A stretch of 64,000 nucleotides of DNA from Spongiivirga sp046524175 (GCF_046524175.1 NZ_JBEFZF010000005.1:1-64000), one strand, 5' to 3'; counted from the first letter of the stretch, positions 52,360 through 62,447 are shown. Notes: a model not told the origin generated them from the sequence alone. A program made the numbers and translations.

Positions 52360-53727
52360 ATGAAAAGAATAGTGCTATTCGCTTTTTCCTTGATGTTACT
52401 TATCAGTTGTTCAAAAAAAGAGACTGTTGAATATGCATTATTTTCAGGGCAAGTAACAGGGGGCGTGGCGAAAGAAGTCATTGTAAGTGGTCCTAATTTT
52501 GAAAAGAAAATTCCCTTAAACGCCAATAACACTTTTGCTGACACATTACATATTACAGTCAAAGGGTATTATGAATTCTTTATTGGCCAGGAACGATCAG
52601 AAATATATTTTGACAAGGGAGATAACATTAATCTAACAATTAACCTTAATCTATTTGATGAATCGATAGCATATACCGGGGATGGATCAGAGAGAAATAA
52701 TTTTCTTGCAGAAAAATACATGCTTAATGAAAAATCTATCGGAGAAGAGATGGCACATTATTCATTAAACCCAACTGCTTTTAAAGATAAAATCTCAAAA
52801 ATTACAGAAGACAAAATTGCTTTACTGGAATCGAAGAATGTAAGTACAGATTTTAAGACTGTAGAAACGCAAAATATAAGATTTTCTTATCTTTCTTCAT
52901 TACAAGAATACCCAACTGCACATAACTATTTTGTAAAGGGAGATACACTTCATTTACCCAATAATTTCTCCGAAGAACTTGACACTTTAGATCTTTACAA
53001 CGACCATAACTATAAAAACTTTTCAAGTTACAGAAATCTTGTAGCCCTTAGACTATCTGAAAAAATGGGCAATATAGCAGAAACAAATGGAGGGAATTAT
53101 AATGCTGCTTTCATGAAGGTAGCTAACGATATCCCTAAGGGTTATGTAAAGAATGAGTATTTACATCTTTTGGCTTTTGCAATGTTGAGTCCGTCATCAG
53201 ATTTAGATGAAATGTATGCCATGTTTATGGAAAACACCTCCAATCAGGCGTATAAAGAGGAATATAAGGAAAAGTACGAAAGATTAACTGCTTTAGCAAA
53301 AGGTAGAACTTCGCCGACATTTAACTATGAAAATCACAAAGGCGGAAAAACCTCGCTCGCAGATTTAAAAGGAAAATATGTGTATATCGATGTTTGGGCA
53401 ACCTGGTGTCAGCCTTGTATTGCGGAAATCCCTTCACTTAAAAAGATGGAAAGTCTATATCATAATAAAGATATTGCTTTTGTAAGTATTTCGGTCGATC
53501 GTAAAAATGCCTATGACACTTGGAAACAAATGGTAGTGGACAAAGATCTTGGCGGTATACAATTATATGCCGATAATGCGTTTCAATCGGAATTCATAAC
53601 CGCGTATAGCATCGATGCGATTCCACGTTTCATTTTGATCGACCCTGAAGGAAAAATCGTCAATGCGGATGCTCCTAGACCATCTAGTACCGAGTTAGTC
53701 GCTTTGTTTGAGGAGTTAAAGATTTAA
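52360..53727 (+). CDS. TlpA-like thioredoxin-fold lipoprotein
   Basis: 455 residues: lipobox 'LLISCS' near residue 17, a DUF4369-like beta domain (about 25-110), a helical middle region, and a C-terminal thioredoxin fold (about 315-455) with the active-site WCQPC (349-353) and the cis-Pro 'IDAIPRFILID'. It probably reduces or exchanges disulfides at the outer face of the periplasm. It is not in an operon with a cytochrome maturation gene. Confidence 0.88.
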   Translation: MKRIVLFAFSLMLLISCSKKETVEYALFSGQVTGGVAKEVIVSGPNFEKKIPLNANNTFADTLHITVKGYYEFFIGQERSEIYFDKGDNINLTINLNLFDESIAYTGDGSERNNFLAEKYMLNEKSIGEEMAHYSLNPTAFKDKISKITEDKIALLESKNVSTDFKTVETQNIRFSYLSSLQEYPTAHNYFVKGDTLHLPNNFSEELDTLDLYNDHNYKNFSSYRNLVALRLSEKMGNIAETNGGNYNAAFMKVANDIPKGYVKNEYLHLLAFAMLSPSSDLDEMYAMFMENTSNQAYKEEYKEKYERLTALAKGRTSPTFNYENHKGGKTSLADLKGKYVYIDVWATWCQPCIAEIPSLKKMESLYHNKDIAFVSISVDRKNAYDTWKQMVVDKDLGGIQLYADNAFQSEFITAYSIDAIPRFILIDPEGKIVNADAPRPSSTELVALFEELKI

Positions 53728-53734
53728 TTGGGAA

Positions 53735-54166
53735 TTAAGCGGCATCAACGTTAGCTCCCGATTTTCGCTTAGCCCATTGAATAGCTGTACTAAGATTGGT
53801 AAAGGTTCTTAAGCGGCTCTTCATAAACAACTTTTCAAAAATTGCTTTCTTAATCCCTTTTGGACGGGTATTCACCACTGCATAACCTTTAAGGCTAAAA
53901 CCACTATTGTAGAATTTAATCCAGTCGGCGGGTTTTATTGAATACTGTTCAACACGGTTAGAAATATAGGTGATGTTTTTTCCATTACAATCATACAAAT
54001 CACTTATCTCCTCAACCAATAACTTCGCATGCATGTCCCAGCTAAAAATAGTTCCTTCTTTAATTTCCCCTACCACAAAACCGTCACATAAGTAGAAAGT
54101 ACCAAATGAAAAATTAAGTACCTGAATGGCCTCTTTGTAATATTTTGTATCTCTAAAAAGTTGCAT
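53735..54166 (-). CDS. Small STAS/SpoIIAA-like protein
   Basis: 143 residues with alternating strands and helices. 'FYLCDGFVVGEIKEGTIFSW' and 'YISNRVEQYSIKPADWIKFY' resemble small flavobacterial STAS/SEC14-like proteins, and the C-terminus is basic. It has no signal peptide or membrane segment. It is convergent with the TlpA-like gene, 7 bp apart. The family call is tentative, and function unknown. Confidence 0.5.
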   Translation of the reverse strand: MQLFRDTKYYKEAIQVLNFSFGTFYLCDGFVVGEIKEGTIFSWDMHAKLLVEEISDLYDCNGKNITYISNRVEQYSIKPADWIKFYNSGFSLKGYAVVNTRPKGIKKAIFEKLFMKSRLRTFTNLSTAIQWAKRKSGANVDAA

Positions 54167-54256
54167 GATCTTTTCCTACAACAATAAAACAATATTCTTA
54201 CGGTTCTCCCTAATTAAATTAAGGGCTTATCGTTCAATAACTTATAAAATAGACTA

Positions 54257-55585
54257 TTAACGCTTTTTGAACGTCAAAGTAGATTGTTCAGGTTTTAAAG
54301 TAATCATTGGCTTAATCTCGATAGATGAAAGTGAAGTACTAATTTCATACTGTTCAATAATGTGTTTTAGTACAAGAACCATTTCGTAGATAGCAAACCC
54401 ATTACCAATACATAATCGAGGTCCTGCTCCGAACGGAAAGTAATAACCACTTCGACTCTTTTTATTCTCAGGAAGAAAACGATCTGGGTTGAACTGTTCT
54501 GGCTCATCCCAAAATTCGGGAGCTCGATGTATTTCGTAAAATGAAATCAAAATTTCAGACCCTTTTCTAATCTTTAAACCGTTAAATTCATCAGCTTCAA
54601 AATTAATGCGGTCGGTAAAATAAGCAGGAGGATATAACCTCATGGTTTCTTCTAAACACTGTTTGGTATATGGTAATCGTTTTATGATTTCCATATGATC
54701 TATTCCAGATGCTAAAGCATTGATTTCAGTCCATACTTGCTCCTGAATTTCAGGATGTTTTGCTAACAACAGCAGGGCAAAGCTCAGTGCGTTGGCGGTG
54801 GTTTCATGTCCAGCTGTAAATAATACCAGAATTTCATCAATAAGCTGCTCATTACTCATATGACTCCCATCTTCATATTCAGCCTGTAATAACATATCTA
54901 AAAGATCGTCATATTCAGTTTCAGAAGTTCTTCTGGTTTCGATCATTTCTTCCAAAATAGCGCGAACCTCTTTTGTATTTTTACTTGCTCTTCTAAAATC
55001 CCCTTTCAAATGAAACCACCACTTTTTGAATGGTTGTCGCAGCTCTTTAACTAACATTTCCTGATTAGAATCTGTTATATGCTTTATTCTGGCCACCTTT
55101 CCTTTTTTATCATAATAACTAAATAGTGACCTTGCTACTACATTAAATGCCAAATCACCCATTAAGTCCCATGCTTCTATTGGTTTTTCTATGGTAATCT
55201 CTGCTAGCTGTTCTTCTATGGTTTTGTTGATAATCGCCAGAAGACCTTCAATCTTCTTTTTATGAAAAGCGGGTTGTATTAAACGGCGCTGTCGCAACCA
55301 ATGATCTTTATTAATTGTTAGAAGCCCTTTCCCCAAATATTTAGCAAGCTCTTCTGTTTGTAATCTAGATTTACCATAATTACGATGGTTCTTTTGTAGC
55401 ATGTATTGTACAAAAGCAGCATCTCTTGTAAAGATAACATCACCCTTTCTAGGTAAATCAACCATGAATGAATCACCAAACTTTGCGAAATTCTCACGAT
55501 GAAATGGCAATGGATTATTAAGAATCTGCTTGGTCTTTAAAACAACTTTGTAAAATGGGACTTTAGGGAGTTTTTTATGGTCCAT
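54257..55585 (-). CDS. Cytochrome P450
   Basis: 442 residues with no obvious membrane anchor. The oxygen-binding helix reads 'LFTAGHETTANALSFAL', the ExxR helix 'CLEETMRLYPPAYFTDR' and the heme loop 'FGAGPRLCIGNGFA', which has the axial Cys. The size and motifs resemble CYP4- or CYP102-like bacterial P450s that hydroxylate fatty acids or terpenoids. A redox partner gene is not adjacent, and the substrate is unknown. Confidence 0.92.
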   Translation of the reverse strand: MDHKKLPKVPFYKVVLKTKQILNNPLPFHRENFAKFGDSFMVDLPRKGDVIFTRDAAFVQYMLQKNHRNYGKSRLQTEELAKYLGKGLLTINKDHWLRQRRLIQPAFHKKKIEGLLAIINKTIEEQLAEITIEKPIEAWDLMGDLAFNVVARSLFSYYDKKGKVARIKHITDSNQEMLVKELRQPFKKWWFHLKGDFRRASKNTKEVRAILEEMIETRRTSETEYDDLLDMLLQAEYEDGSHMSNEQLIDEILVLFTAGHETTANALSFALLLLAKHPEIQEQVWTEINALASGIDHMEIIKRLPYTKQCLEETMRLYPPAYFTDRINFEADEFNGLKIRKGSEILISFYEIHRAPEFWDEPEQFNPDRFLPENKKSRSGYYFPFGAGPRLCIGNGFAIYEMVLVLKHIIEQYEISTSLSSIEIKPMITLKPEQSTLTFKKR

Positions 55586-55742
55586 TTATGCGATTTTGAG
55601 TACGACTTTTTCCTAAAATAAAGATACGGACTAACTACAGGAAAACCGCTTTAAAAAAGCATCTAAACTTCTATAAGGTTATATGATCTCGATATTTTTT
55701 TTATGATGCCGATTACATCGACTTCATGAACATATGATATAT

Positions 55743-56765
55743 CTAAAATAATCCGCCTTGGGTGCCTCCTTTTATTCTACCCAAATGCTTGTAGGCAGCC
55801 TCTGTAACTTCTCGACCTCTTGGAGTACGGACGATGAATCCTTGTTGAATTAAAAAAGGCTCATACACCTCTTCAATCGTTTCACCGCTTTCAGAAACTG
55901 CAGTTGCTAGTGTGGTAATTCCCACAGGACCCCCTTTAAACTTATCGATAATGGTAGATAGAATTTTATTATCCATTTCATCCAGCCCATGTGCATCGAC
56001 ATTAAGCGCTTCTAGGGCGAATTTGGCAATTTTGATGTCAATATTACCATCGCCTTTTATTTGAGCAAAATCTCGCACTCTGCGCAATAATGCGTTAGCA
56101 ATACGTGGCGTACCTCTACTTCGGCCTGCAATTTCAATTGCCGCTTCCATGCTAATGGGTACATCTAGAATACCAGCACTTCGTTGCACGATGGTTGTAA
56201 GCAACTCAGTATTATAATACTGTAGTCTGCTACTAATACCAAACCGAGCACGCATTGGTGAGGTCAGTAAGCCAGATCTTGTTGTCGCTCCTACTAAAGT
56301 AAACGGGTTTAGATTAATTTGTACAGTACGTGCATTGGGACCTGTTTCGATCATGATGTCAATCTTATAGTCCTCCATTGCAGAGTACAAATATTCCTCA
56401 ACTATGGGACTTAAGCGATGAATCTCATCAATAAACAATACGTCACGCTCACTTAAATTAGTAAGTAAACCTGCAAGATCTCCTGGTTTATCTAATACCG
56501 GGCCAGAAGTGACTTTTACATCGACATCAAGTTCATTTGCTAAGATATGTGCCAAGGTGGTTTTACCTAAACCCGGAGGGCCATGCAATAAAGTATGATC
56601 AAGTGCTTCGCCTCTTAGGTTAGCAGCTTTTACAAATATCTGGAGGTTTTCAAGTACATTTTCCTGGCCTGTAAAATCATCAAAGGACAATGGGCGCAAT
56701 TTGCGCTCTACATCCATTTCCTCAGGAGAAAAATGCTCGTTTGTTGGATCTAAATTCTCGTTCAT
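55743..56765 (-). CDS. ruvB: Holliday junction helicase RuvB
   Basis: 340 residues from the ATG at 56765. Walker A 'HGPPGLGKTTLAH', Walker B 'LFIDEIHRL', 'GATTRSGLLTSPMRARFG' sensor region and a C-terminal winged helix ending 'FIVRTPRGREVTEAAYKHLG'. It forms the hexameric motor with RuvA from this window. An alternative GTG at 56777 sits in the promoter element. Confidence 0.96.
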   Translation of the reverse strand: MNENLDPTNEHFSPEEMDVERKLRPLSFDDFTGQENVLENLQIFVKAANLRGEALDHTLLHGPPGLGKTTLAHILANELDVDVKVTSGPVLDKPGDLAGLLTNLSERDVLFIDEIHRLSPIVEEYLYSAMEDYKIDIMIETGPNARTVQINLNPFTLVGATTRSGLLTSPMRARFGISSRLQYYNTELLTTIVQRSAGILDVPISMEAAIEIAGRSRGTPRIANALLRRVRDFAQIKGDGNIDIKIAKFALEALNVDAHGLDEMDNKILSTIIDKFKGGPVGITTLATAVSESGETIEEVYEPFLIQQGFIVRTPRGREVTEAAYKHLGRIKGGTQGGLF

Positions 56766-56776
56766 AGCCGATAACA

Positions 56777-56784
56777 CAAATATA
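56777..56784 (-). promoter_or_regulatory. -7 element for ruvB
   Basis: Minus-strand TATATTTG matches TAnnTTTG and places the start near 56773, so the ATG at 56765 would have an 8-nt leader. Confidence 0.4.
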
Positions 56785-56838
56785 AGGGAAATTGGGTTTC
56801 GATTTTGGTTACTATGGCGAGCAGATTACCCCAATACT

Positions 56839-56870
56839 AAAATAAAAAGGCTCCCAATTTCTTGAGAGCC
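56839..56870 (-). terminator. Terminator after coxA
   Basis: GGCTC (56849-56853) pairs with GAGCC (56866-56870), with three further pairs after one mismatch, followed on the minus strand by TTTTTATTTT (56848-56839). It ends the act-cox transcript before ruvB. Confidence 0.75.
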
Positions 56871-56898
56871 CTTGCTTACTATTAGGTTTTAAAATATA

Positions 56899-58698
56899 CT
56901 AGTGTTGTAATTCCTCTTCGCCGTCTTTAAGCGGTATATGTTGAGGAACAAAGTCTTCTTCATGCCCCGGTTTACTATAATCATATGCCCAACGGTGTAC
57001 ATGTGGTATCTCGCCCGGCCAGTTACCGTGCATATGTTCAATAGGTGCTGTCCATTCTAACGTATTCGATCTCCATGGGTTTTGCTCTGTTCTTTTACCA
57101 TAGAAAATACTATAGAAGAAATTGAATAGGAATACCAATTGGAACAACCCACCAAACAAAGCGAACATGGTAATAATCACATTTACATCTTGCAAATCAT
57201 CAAATAACGGGAAAGCGGTGTTTTCATAATAACGTCTTGGTAAGCCTGCCATACCGATAAAGTGCATCGGGAAGAATACCCCATACGCAGCAATCGCTGT
57301 TGTCCAGAAATGCACGTACCCCATATTCTTGTTCATCATACGACCAAACATTTTAGGGAACCAGTGATATACCCCGGCGAATAACCCGTATAAAGCCGAG
57401 ATACCCATTACTAAATGGAAATGCGCCACAACGAAATACGTATCATGGACATTAATGTCTAAGGCAGAATCTCCAAGAATAATACCTGTTAAACCACCCG
57501 TAATGAACGTCGATACTAATCCAATAGAAAACAACATCCCGGGGTTCATCTGAAGATTACCCTTCCAGAGCGTGGTGATATAATTAAAAGCCTTTACTGC
57601 TGATGGAATTGCAATTAATAGGGTGGTAAACGTAAATACAGATCCTAAGAATGGGTTCATCCCTGATATAAACATATGGTGACCCCAAACAATCGTTGAT
57701 AAAAATGCAATAGCCAATATAGAAGCTACCATTGCGCGGTATCCAAAAATTGGTTTACGTGAGTTGGTAGAAATAATTTCTGACGTTATACCTAGTGCTG
57801 GTAATAATACGATATATACTTCTGGATGCCCTAAGAACCAGAATAGGTGCTCAAATAATACCGGTGATCCTCCTTGGTAGTGCAACACTTCTCCTTTTAA
57901 GAAAATATCAGATAAGAAGAATGATGTACCGAAGCTTCTATCCATTATTAACAACAACGCAGCTGATAATAATACAGGGAATGAAACCACACCAATAATC
58001 GCTGTCACAAAAAACGCCCAAATGGTGAGCGGCAAACGTGTCATCGACATTCCCTTTGTACGCAGGTTCAATACCGTAACAATATAATTCAGCGATCCCA
58101 ACAGCGATGAAGCAATAAATATCGCCATTGATACCAGCCATAGGGTCATACCAAGTCCCGAACCTCCTTGCGCTTCTTCTAACGCTGAAAGCGGAGGATA
58201 GATGGTCCAACCAGCTGCTGCAGGCCCTTTTGCCACAAAGAACGACGACACCATGATTACTGATGATGTAAAGAACAACCAGTATGAGACCATGTTAAGA
58301 AAACCAGATGCCATATCGCGTGCACCTATTTGCAATGGAATTAGAAGGTTACTAAATGTACCACTTAACCCAGCCGTTAGTACGAAAAATACCATAATCG
58401 TACCATGAATGGTCACTAACGCCAAATAGATATTTGGATCCATAACACCACCTTCTGCCCATTTTCCTAGGAAAAATGACATTACAGCATTAGGTTCTCC
58501 TGGATATGCTAATTGTAAACGCATTAATAAAGACATACCAATACCAATAACACCCATGATGATACCGGTAATAAGATATTGCTTTGCAATCATCTTATGG
58601 TCCTGACTAAAAATGTATTTAGTTATAAATGTTTCTTTGTGATGATGTCCGTGATCGTCGTGATCATGATCGTGCATATTGTTTGCGTGTTCTGACAT
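56899..58698 (-). CDS. ctaD: Cytochrome c oxidase subunit I
   Basis: 599 residues, 12 or more membrane spans. Heme a/a3 and CuB ligands are visible in 'HLFWFLGHPEVYI' (His, with the cross-linked Tyr and the A1-type Glu motif), 'VWGHHMF' (two CuB His) and 'HDTYFVVAHFHLVMG' (heme ligands). It reduces oxygen to water and pumps protons. The first 20 residues are strikingly His/Asp-rich (eight His). It lies 42 bp after subunit II. Confidence 0.96.
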   Translation of the reverse strand: MSEHANNMHDHDHDDHGHHHKETFITKYIFSQDHKMIAKQYLITGIIMGVIGIGMSLLMRLQLAYPGEPNAVMSFFLGKWAEGGVMDPNIYLALVTIHGTIMVFFVLTAGLSGTFSNLLIPLQIGARDMASGFLNMVSYWLFFTSSVIMVSSFFVAKGPAAAGWTIYPPLSALEEAQGGSGLGMTLWLVSMAIFIASSLLGSLNYIVTVLNLRTKGMSMTRLPLTIWAFFVTAIIGVVSFPVLLSAALLLIMDRSFGTSFFLSDIFLKGEVLHYQGGSPVLFEHLFWFLGHPEVYIVLLPALGITSEIISTNSRKPIFGYRAMVASILAIAFLSTIVWGHHMFISGMNPFLGSVFTFTTLLIAIPSAVKAFNYITTLWKGNLQMNPGMLFSIGLVSTFITGGLTGIILGDSALDINVHDTYFVVAHFHLVMGISALYGLFAGVYHWFPKMFGRMMNKNMGYVHFWTTAIAAYGVFFPMHFIGMAGLPRRYYENTAFPLFDDLQDVNVIITMFALFGGLFQLVFLFNFFYSIFYGKRTEQNPWRSNTLEWTAPIEHMHGNWPGEIPHVHRWAYDYSKPGHEEDFVPQHIPLKDGEEELQH

Positions 58699-58740
58699 AA
58701 TCTTAAGGTCTTAAATTTTCTTTTTTCTTTATTCTAGCAA

Positions 58741-59838
58741 TTACTGAATTACCTGTGCAAATGTTTGCTGTTCTGACAACCACTTGTTGAAATCTTCCTC
58801 TTCTTCAACAACTATTTTAAGTTGCATATTATAATGAGAAGTCCCACAAATCTTATTACACAATAATAGGTAATCAAAAGTATAAGGATCCAGCTCTGAT
58901 TTTTGATCTTCAGGTGCTTTACCTATGTTAAATTCTCTAATTTCTTTATTCTTATCTCTTCTGATCTCGTTAATGTCTTCTACCTTTTTTGATATTTTAT
59001 CAGTAGCTCTCATTTCCTCTGTTGTTTTACTAGGCGTAAATGAGAATTGAGTAATCATACCCGGAACACAGTTCATTTGTGCTCTAAAGTGAGGCATATA
59101 AGCTGAGTGTAAGACATCTTGTGAACGCATTTTGAATAACACCTTTCTACCCTTAGGCAAACGAAGCTCCGTAGTAGAAACTACATCATCCATTCCACTT
59201 GGGTCTGAATCATCGATACCAGTTACATTCTTCCCTTCATAATCATTTAAGAAACGAACATTTGCTGAGCCTAATGTATTATCAGCTCCTGCATACCGAA
59301 CCTTCCAGTTAAACTGCTGAGCATATAACTCTACTACCAAAGGATCGTCTTCTTCTATATCGACATCCATAATTTCCGTCCACGTAAATAATCCATACAA
59401 GATTAATCCAGCTAAGGTAATTACAGGAATAATAGTCCAAATAAACTCTAACCGGTCATTATCAGCGTAGAATAATGCTTTCTTGCCTTTTTCACCTCGG
59501 TATTTAAAGGCAAAATAATATAGTAATGCCTGCGTGATAATTTGAACTACAAATATTAAAGCCATTGATATTTGCATCAAAGTATCAAGACCAGCTCCGT
59601 GTTCTGAAGCTGCATTACCAATTAAAGGCAAATGCCCATACTTAGCAAAACAAATAATAGTAATGACATAAATGAAGACTAAAAAGCCAAACATTAAATA
59701 GCCATTTATCTTATTATCTTTATCATTAGCTATCTGTGAGTTATCAGCACCAACTTGAGATAATTCAAATATCTTAGTGATTTGCCATACAGAAATGGCC
59801 ACTAAAATCAATACTATAAAAATTAAGAAACTAGTCAT
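58741..59838 (-). CDS. ctaC: Cytochrome c oxidase subunit II
   Basis: 365 residues. Four hydrophobic segments (about 1-20, 46-68, 87-112, 130-153) precede the periplasmic CuA domain; canonical subunits have two. The CuA ligands are His244 in 'DVLHSAYMPH' and 'CNKICGTSHYNM' with Cys327, Cys331, His335 and Met338; the usual CxE is CxK. A charged insertion of about 50 residues (270-322) interrupts the CuA fold between these motifs. It receives electrons from cytochrome c or ACIII. Confidence 0.94.
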   Translation of the reverse strand: MTSFLIFIVLILVAISVWQITKIFELSQVGADNSQIANDKDNKINGYLMFGFLVFIYVITIICFAKYGHLPLIGNAASEHGAGLDTLMQISMALIFVVQIITQALLYYFAFKYRGEKGKKALFYADNDRLEFIWTIIPVITLAGLILYGLFTWTEIMDVDIEEDDPLVVELYAQQFNWKVRYAGADNTLGSANVRFLNDYEGKNVTGIDDSDPSGMDDVVSTTELRLPKGRKVLFKMRSQDVLHSAYMPHFRAQMNCVPGMITQFSFTPSKTTEEMRATDKISKKVEDINEIRRDKNKEIREFNIGKAPEDQKSELDPYTFDYLLLCNKICGTSHYNMQLKIVVEEEEDFNKWLSEQQTFAQVIQ

Positions 59839-59958
59839 CCTTTTTCTTTCCTGTTTTCTTTACTCGATAATCGAGATTTAAATTATCCGGGGTTTAGCCC
59901 GAAATCAAAAATTATTTTTCTCAATATTCCTTTTGGAATTAACCGCAAGGTAGTTTTA

Positions 59959-61323
59959 TTAATAGTGAAAATGTTTACTTTCTTCAAGCAGCGGGTTGCG
60001 TTTTACAATAAGTGGATGTTTAGCAATAGAGTTAAACACTACTAAAATGAACAATCCTAAAAACAATAACACTGCACCTATTTCACCTGCACCAATGAAC
60101 CAACGGTCACCTACCGTAGCTGGCATTACCATATTAAATATATCAATATAATGACCTGCTAAAATTACCAACCCTGCCATAATAACAAACCAGTTCATAC
60201 GCTTGTAATCACTATTCATCAATATTAATAATGGGAAGATAAAGTTCATTACTAACATACCAAAGAATGGTAATTTATAATCTTCGATTCTAGTAACAAA
60301 ATACGTTACCTCTTCCGGTATGTTTGAATACCATATAAGCATGAATTGCGAAAACCAAAGGTACGTCCAGAAAATACTAATTCCGAACATAAACTTTGCT
60401 AAATCATGAATGTGGCTATCATTTACCTGTTCTAAATATCCTCTTGATTTTAAGTATATCGTTACTAAAGCAATTACCGTAATACCTGACACAAACATAC
60501 TAGCAAATACATACCAACCGAATAAAGTACTAAACCAGTGCGGGTCGAATGACATGATCCAGTCCCAAGACATCATTGATTCGGTATAAATGAAAAATAC
60601 TAAGAAACCGGCAGCCCATCTAAAGTTCTTTTTGAAATTACTATTGTCACTCGCATTATCTTGCGCTACTGAAAGTTTTCTAGAAATCCAACGATAGAAG
60701 TTCCATCCTAAAATGAATATCGCCGCACGAATTAAAAAGAAGGGTATATTTAAGAATCCAGATTTACCTGCAATTAATTTATCATAATGATCACTTTCAG
60801 GATTTATCAATTCTGGATCCATCCAATGAAAAATATGGTTTATACCTACACTTGAAAGTACCAGTAGTAATAATACGATCAATGTTCCTGGCAACAGGTA
60901 ACCTGTAATCCCTTCCATTACTCTAAACAATAATGGAGACCATCCTGCTTGCGCAGCACGTTGTATTGCATAAAATGCCAACACCCCTAAAGGTATCATC
61001 ATAAAGAAGAATGCGGCCACATATAATGCAGACCAAGGCTTATTTTTTAATTGATGATATACATGCTCAGCATGTTCATCAGCATTACCGTGTCCCGCTT
61101 CACCATGTCCTGCTTTTTCACCATGACTATTATCGCCATGCTCTTGAGTAACATCAAAGCTGCCCCCTCCGTGTCCTCCACCATGTGAAGCTTCTTCAGC
61201 AAGCATTACTTTTACATCATCAATCGATCCAGGAGCTGAAACATATGCCCAACCCCACAATAGCACTCCTAACACTATTGAAGCAAAGGCAAACATTTTA
61301 AGTCTATTAGAAAACGTATACAT
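59959..61323 (-). CDS. actF: ActF, membrane subunit of alternative complex III
   Basis: 454 residues with about ten membrane spans and the ActF/quinol:cytochrome c oxidoreductase subunit pattern ('ESMMSWDWIMSFDPHWFST', 'FWTYLWFSQFMLIWYSNIPE', 'NFIFPLLILMNSDYKR'). Between the first and second spans is a His/Gly-rich loop (47-90, nine His). The complex oxidises menaquinol. It is the last act gene before cox, with 120 bp between. Confidence 0.9.
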   Translation of the reverse strand: MYTFSNRLKMFAFASIVLGVLLWGWAYVSAPGSIDDVKVMLAEEASHGGGHGGGSFDVTQEHGDNSHGEKAGHGEAGHGNADEHAEHVYHQLKNKPWSALYVAAFFFMMIPLGVLAFYAIQRAAQAGWSPLLFRVMEGITGYLLPGTLIVLLLLVLSSVGINHIFHWMDPELINPESDHYDKLIAGKSGFLNIPFFLIRAAIFILGWNFYRWISRKLSVAQDNASDNSNFKKNFRWAAGFLVFFIYTESMMSWDWIMSFDPHWFSTLFGWYVFASMFVSGITVIALVTIYLKSRGYLEQVNDSHIHDLAKFMFGISIFWTYLWFSQFMLIWYSNIPEEVTYFVTRIEDYKLPFFGMLVMNFIFPLLILMNSDYKRMNWFVIMAGLVILAGHYIDIFNMVMPATVGDRWFIGAGEIGAVLLFLGLFILVVFNSIAKHPLIVKRNPLLEESKHFHY

Positions 61324-61346
61324 ATCTTACTGTCTCTCTTTAAATC

Positions 61347-61910
61347 TTATTTGGTTAATTCAGCTCTTAATTGTTGAACGTACATCGTTACTTGCCAACG
61401 TTCTTTCTGATTCATTTGAGATGCATATGATCCCATCGAGTTAATACCATGTTGCATTACATGGTAAATACTACCTTCAGTAATTTCTCTTGCAGCATAG
61501 CTTGGTACACCCAATATTTTTTCGCGCTGCATTAAAATTCCTTGACCGTCACCTTTAGCACCATGGCACACAGCACAATAAATGTTATAAAGCTCTTTAC
61601 CTATCTTCATATTATCCTCAATCGCCAAGGTATCAGTAGCCATCGGATTTTTAAGCTCCGCTTTCGCTAGCTCATATCCCTCGTTTGAATTTGCATATTC
61701 ATAAGGTACATAACCTCTTTTAATAGCACCTTTTGCCGGGATCATTGCTTCTTGACCACCCGGGAAAACCGCATATTCGCCATATGCTTCATATCCCACC
61801 GGCTCATACATATTAGGCATGTATTGATAGTTTGGCTTTGCCTTATCTTGACAAGCTACTATCACTAATAGTGCACTTATAAGTAATGATATATTAACTA
61901 ATCGCTTCAT
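61347..61910 (-). CDS. actE: ActE, monoheme cytochrome c lipoprotein of ACIII
   Basis: 187 residues from the ATG at 61910. A lipobox 'LVIVAC' anchors it to the membrane, and one heme site 'CAVCHGAKGDGQG' is followed by a probable axial Met in 'INSMGSYASQM'. It passes electrons on from the complex to the oxidase. An upstream ATG at 61937 overlaps actD and is less likely. Confidence 0.92.
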   Translation of the reverse strand: MKRLVNISLLISALLVIVACQDKAKPNYQYMPNMYEPVGYEAYGEYAVFPGGQEAMIPAKGAIKRGYVPYEYANSNEGYELAKAELKNPMATDTLAIEDNMKIGKELYNIYCAVCHGAKGDGQGILMQREKILGVPSYAAREITEGSIYHVMQHGINSMGSYASQMNQKERWQVTMYVQQLRAELTK

Positions 61911-61917
61911 ATTTTTA

Positions 61918-62445
61918 TTAATGGTCAGAATCAACAATATTTACTTCAACTGCTCCCGTTGATTGCAATAAGGCAACAACTTCTGCCTCGTTACCATGAG
62001 TACTCACTTCCATTAAAAAGTGATCGTCAGTTGTACGAACATCTGGGTTTTCAGCTTTTTTAAACGGCCATAACTTACTGCGCATATAGAAGGTTATTAC
62101 CATTAAGTGCGCTGCGAAAAACACAGTAAGCTCGAACATAATAGGCACAAAGGCCGGCATATTCTCGATATAACTAAAACTTGGTTTACCTCCAATGTCC
62201 TGAGGCCAGTCTTCTATCATGATATAATTCATCATCAAAATAGCTACTGTTAAACCAACGCAACCATACATGAAAGACGTAATTGCTATTCGAGTTCCTT
62301 CTAAGCCCATTGCTTTGTCCAGCCCATGCACGGGAAACGGACAATATACTTCTTCAATATGATGCTTTTCAGCCTTTACTTTTTTAACGGCGTTCATAAG
62401 TACGTCGTCGTCATTGTATAATGCTTGAACTACTTTATCACTCAT
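61918..62445 (-). CDS. actD: ActD (DUF3341), membrane subunit of ACIII
   Basis: 175 residues with two membrane helices ('TSFMYGCVGLTVAILMMNYI' and 'MFELTVFFAAHLMVITFYM') and an N-terminal soluble portion with 'VYCPFPVHGLDKAMGL', the DUF3341 signature. A structural subunit of alternative complex III. It starts 2 bp after actC. Confidence 0.93.
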   Translation of the reverse strand: MSDKVVQALYNDDDVLMNAVKKVKAEKHHIEEVYCPFPVHGLDKAMGLEGTRIAITSFMYGCVGLTVAILMMNYIMIEDWPQDIGGKPSFSYIENMPAFVPIMFELTVFFAAHLMVITFYMRSKLWPFKKAENPDVRTTDDHFLMEVSTHGNEAEVVALLQSTGAVEVNIVDSDH

Positions 62446-62447
62446 AG

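Noticed and set aside
55676..55742. Possible weak hairpins between P450 and ruvB
   Set aside because: Only 5-bp AT-rich stems without a convincing T run; nothing firm can be claimed.
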